Shown piece after piece: positions 5,037-5,176 of a stretch of 5,176 bases of DNA; within the stretch, counting starts at the first letter, position 1; every line of letters begins with the position of its first letter. The position numbers were made by a program, and so were the translations under genes. Below the pieces are notes generated by a model. That model was not told where the DNA came from and made no database searches. It worked only from the letters and a program-made list of their open reading frames with translations. The stretch is from CADEEN01 sp031389585 (GTDB lineage: Bacteria; Pseudomonadota; Gammaproteobacteria; Burkholderiales; Burkholderiaceae_C), in contig JANMSS010000061.1 of assembly GCA_031389585.1 (NCBI GenBank), positions 1 to 5,176 on the forward strand, given 5' to 3'.

Positions 5037-5176
5037 ATGGCCTCCACCCTGTTCATCCTCAATGACGCCCCCTACGGCAACGAACGCGCCTACAACGCTC
5101 TGCGTCTGGCGGCTGCGGTGGCGGGCAAGGACGACCAGCAGGTCAGGCTGTTCCTGATGGCCGACGCCGTGGCCTG
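5037..5176 (+). CDS. DsrE-family sulfur-trafficking protein (partial, N-terminal)
   Basis: Only 46 complete codons are present before the window ends. The opening strand TLFILNDAPYGNERAYNALRLA followed by VRLFLMADAVA matches the N-terminal half of small DsrE/DsrF-like proteins, which are usually about 110-120 residues. The final two bases are TG, so the next codon is compatible with the Cys that family members often carry after ADAV, but the third base is not visible. DsrE-type proteins bind and pass on sulfur as cysteine persulfide in the cytoplasm. A strong AAGGAG precedes the start, and the gene lies 30 bp after the ArsR-rhodanese stop with no terminator between them, so co-transcription is likely. 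Confidence 0.82.
   Translation, partial: MASTLFILNDAPYGNERAYNALRLAAAVAGKDDQQVRLFLMADAVA

Overview
The window is GC-rich, gene-dense bacterial DNA. Its gene content (HD-GYP signalling protein, ArsR-rhodanese regulator, DsrE-like protein, TVP38/DedA-rhodanese fusion) suggests a proteobacterium, most likely a beta- or gammaproteobacterium with an interest in sulfur chemistry. That placement is inference from gene families, not from a marker gene. I see no rRNA, tRNA, CRISPR array, transposase or phage gene.

Layout. Positions 1-304 (+) hold the tail of one membrane protein and a complete 71-residue membrane protein, coupled by an ATGA overlap. Positions 371-1693 (-) encode an HD-GYP domain protein, a probable cyclic-di-GMP phosphodiesterase, convergent with the first pair. 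The 245-bp gap 1694-1938 has no gene but holds several repeats and hairpins, including a stable stem-loop just upstream of the HD-GYP ribosome binding site. Positions 1939-4263 (-) look like a three-gene operon, in transcription order: a sterol-desaturase/fatty-acid-hydroxylase family protein, a VTT (TVP38/TMEM64/DedA-like) membrane protein fused to a C-terminal rhodanese domain, and a short membrane protein that resembles only the N-terminal part of DUF1499 proteins. Positions 4344-5006 (+) encode an ArsR-type repressor fused to a rhodanese domain. It is followed at 5037 by the start of a DsrE-family protein that runs off the window.

How the genes may work together. The 80-bp intergenic region 4264-4343 between the two divergent units contains a 22-bp imperfect palindrome (8 of 11 pairs) inside the best forward promoter and overlapping a weaker reverse one. 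The simplest reading is that the ArsR-rhodanese protein controls its own unit, and perhaps the membrane/lipid operon, in response to a sulfur signal such as persulfide carried on the rhodanese cysteine. A rhodanese domain occurs on both sides of this shared promoter, and DsrE proteins are sulfur-trafficking proteins, so a small reactive-sulfur response locus with a membrane arm is a plausible hypothesis. The promoter geometry also predicts a leaderless mRNA for the regulator.
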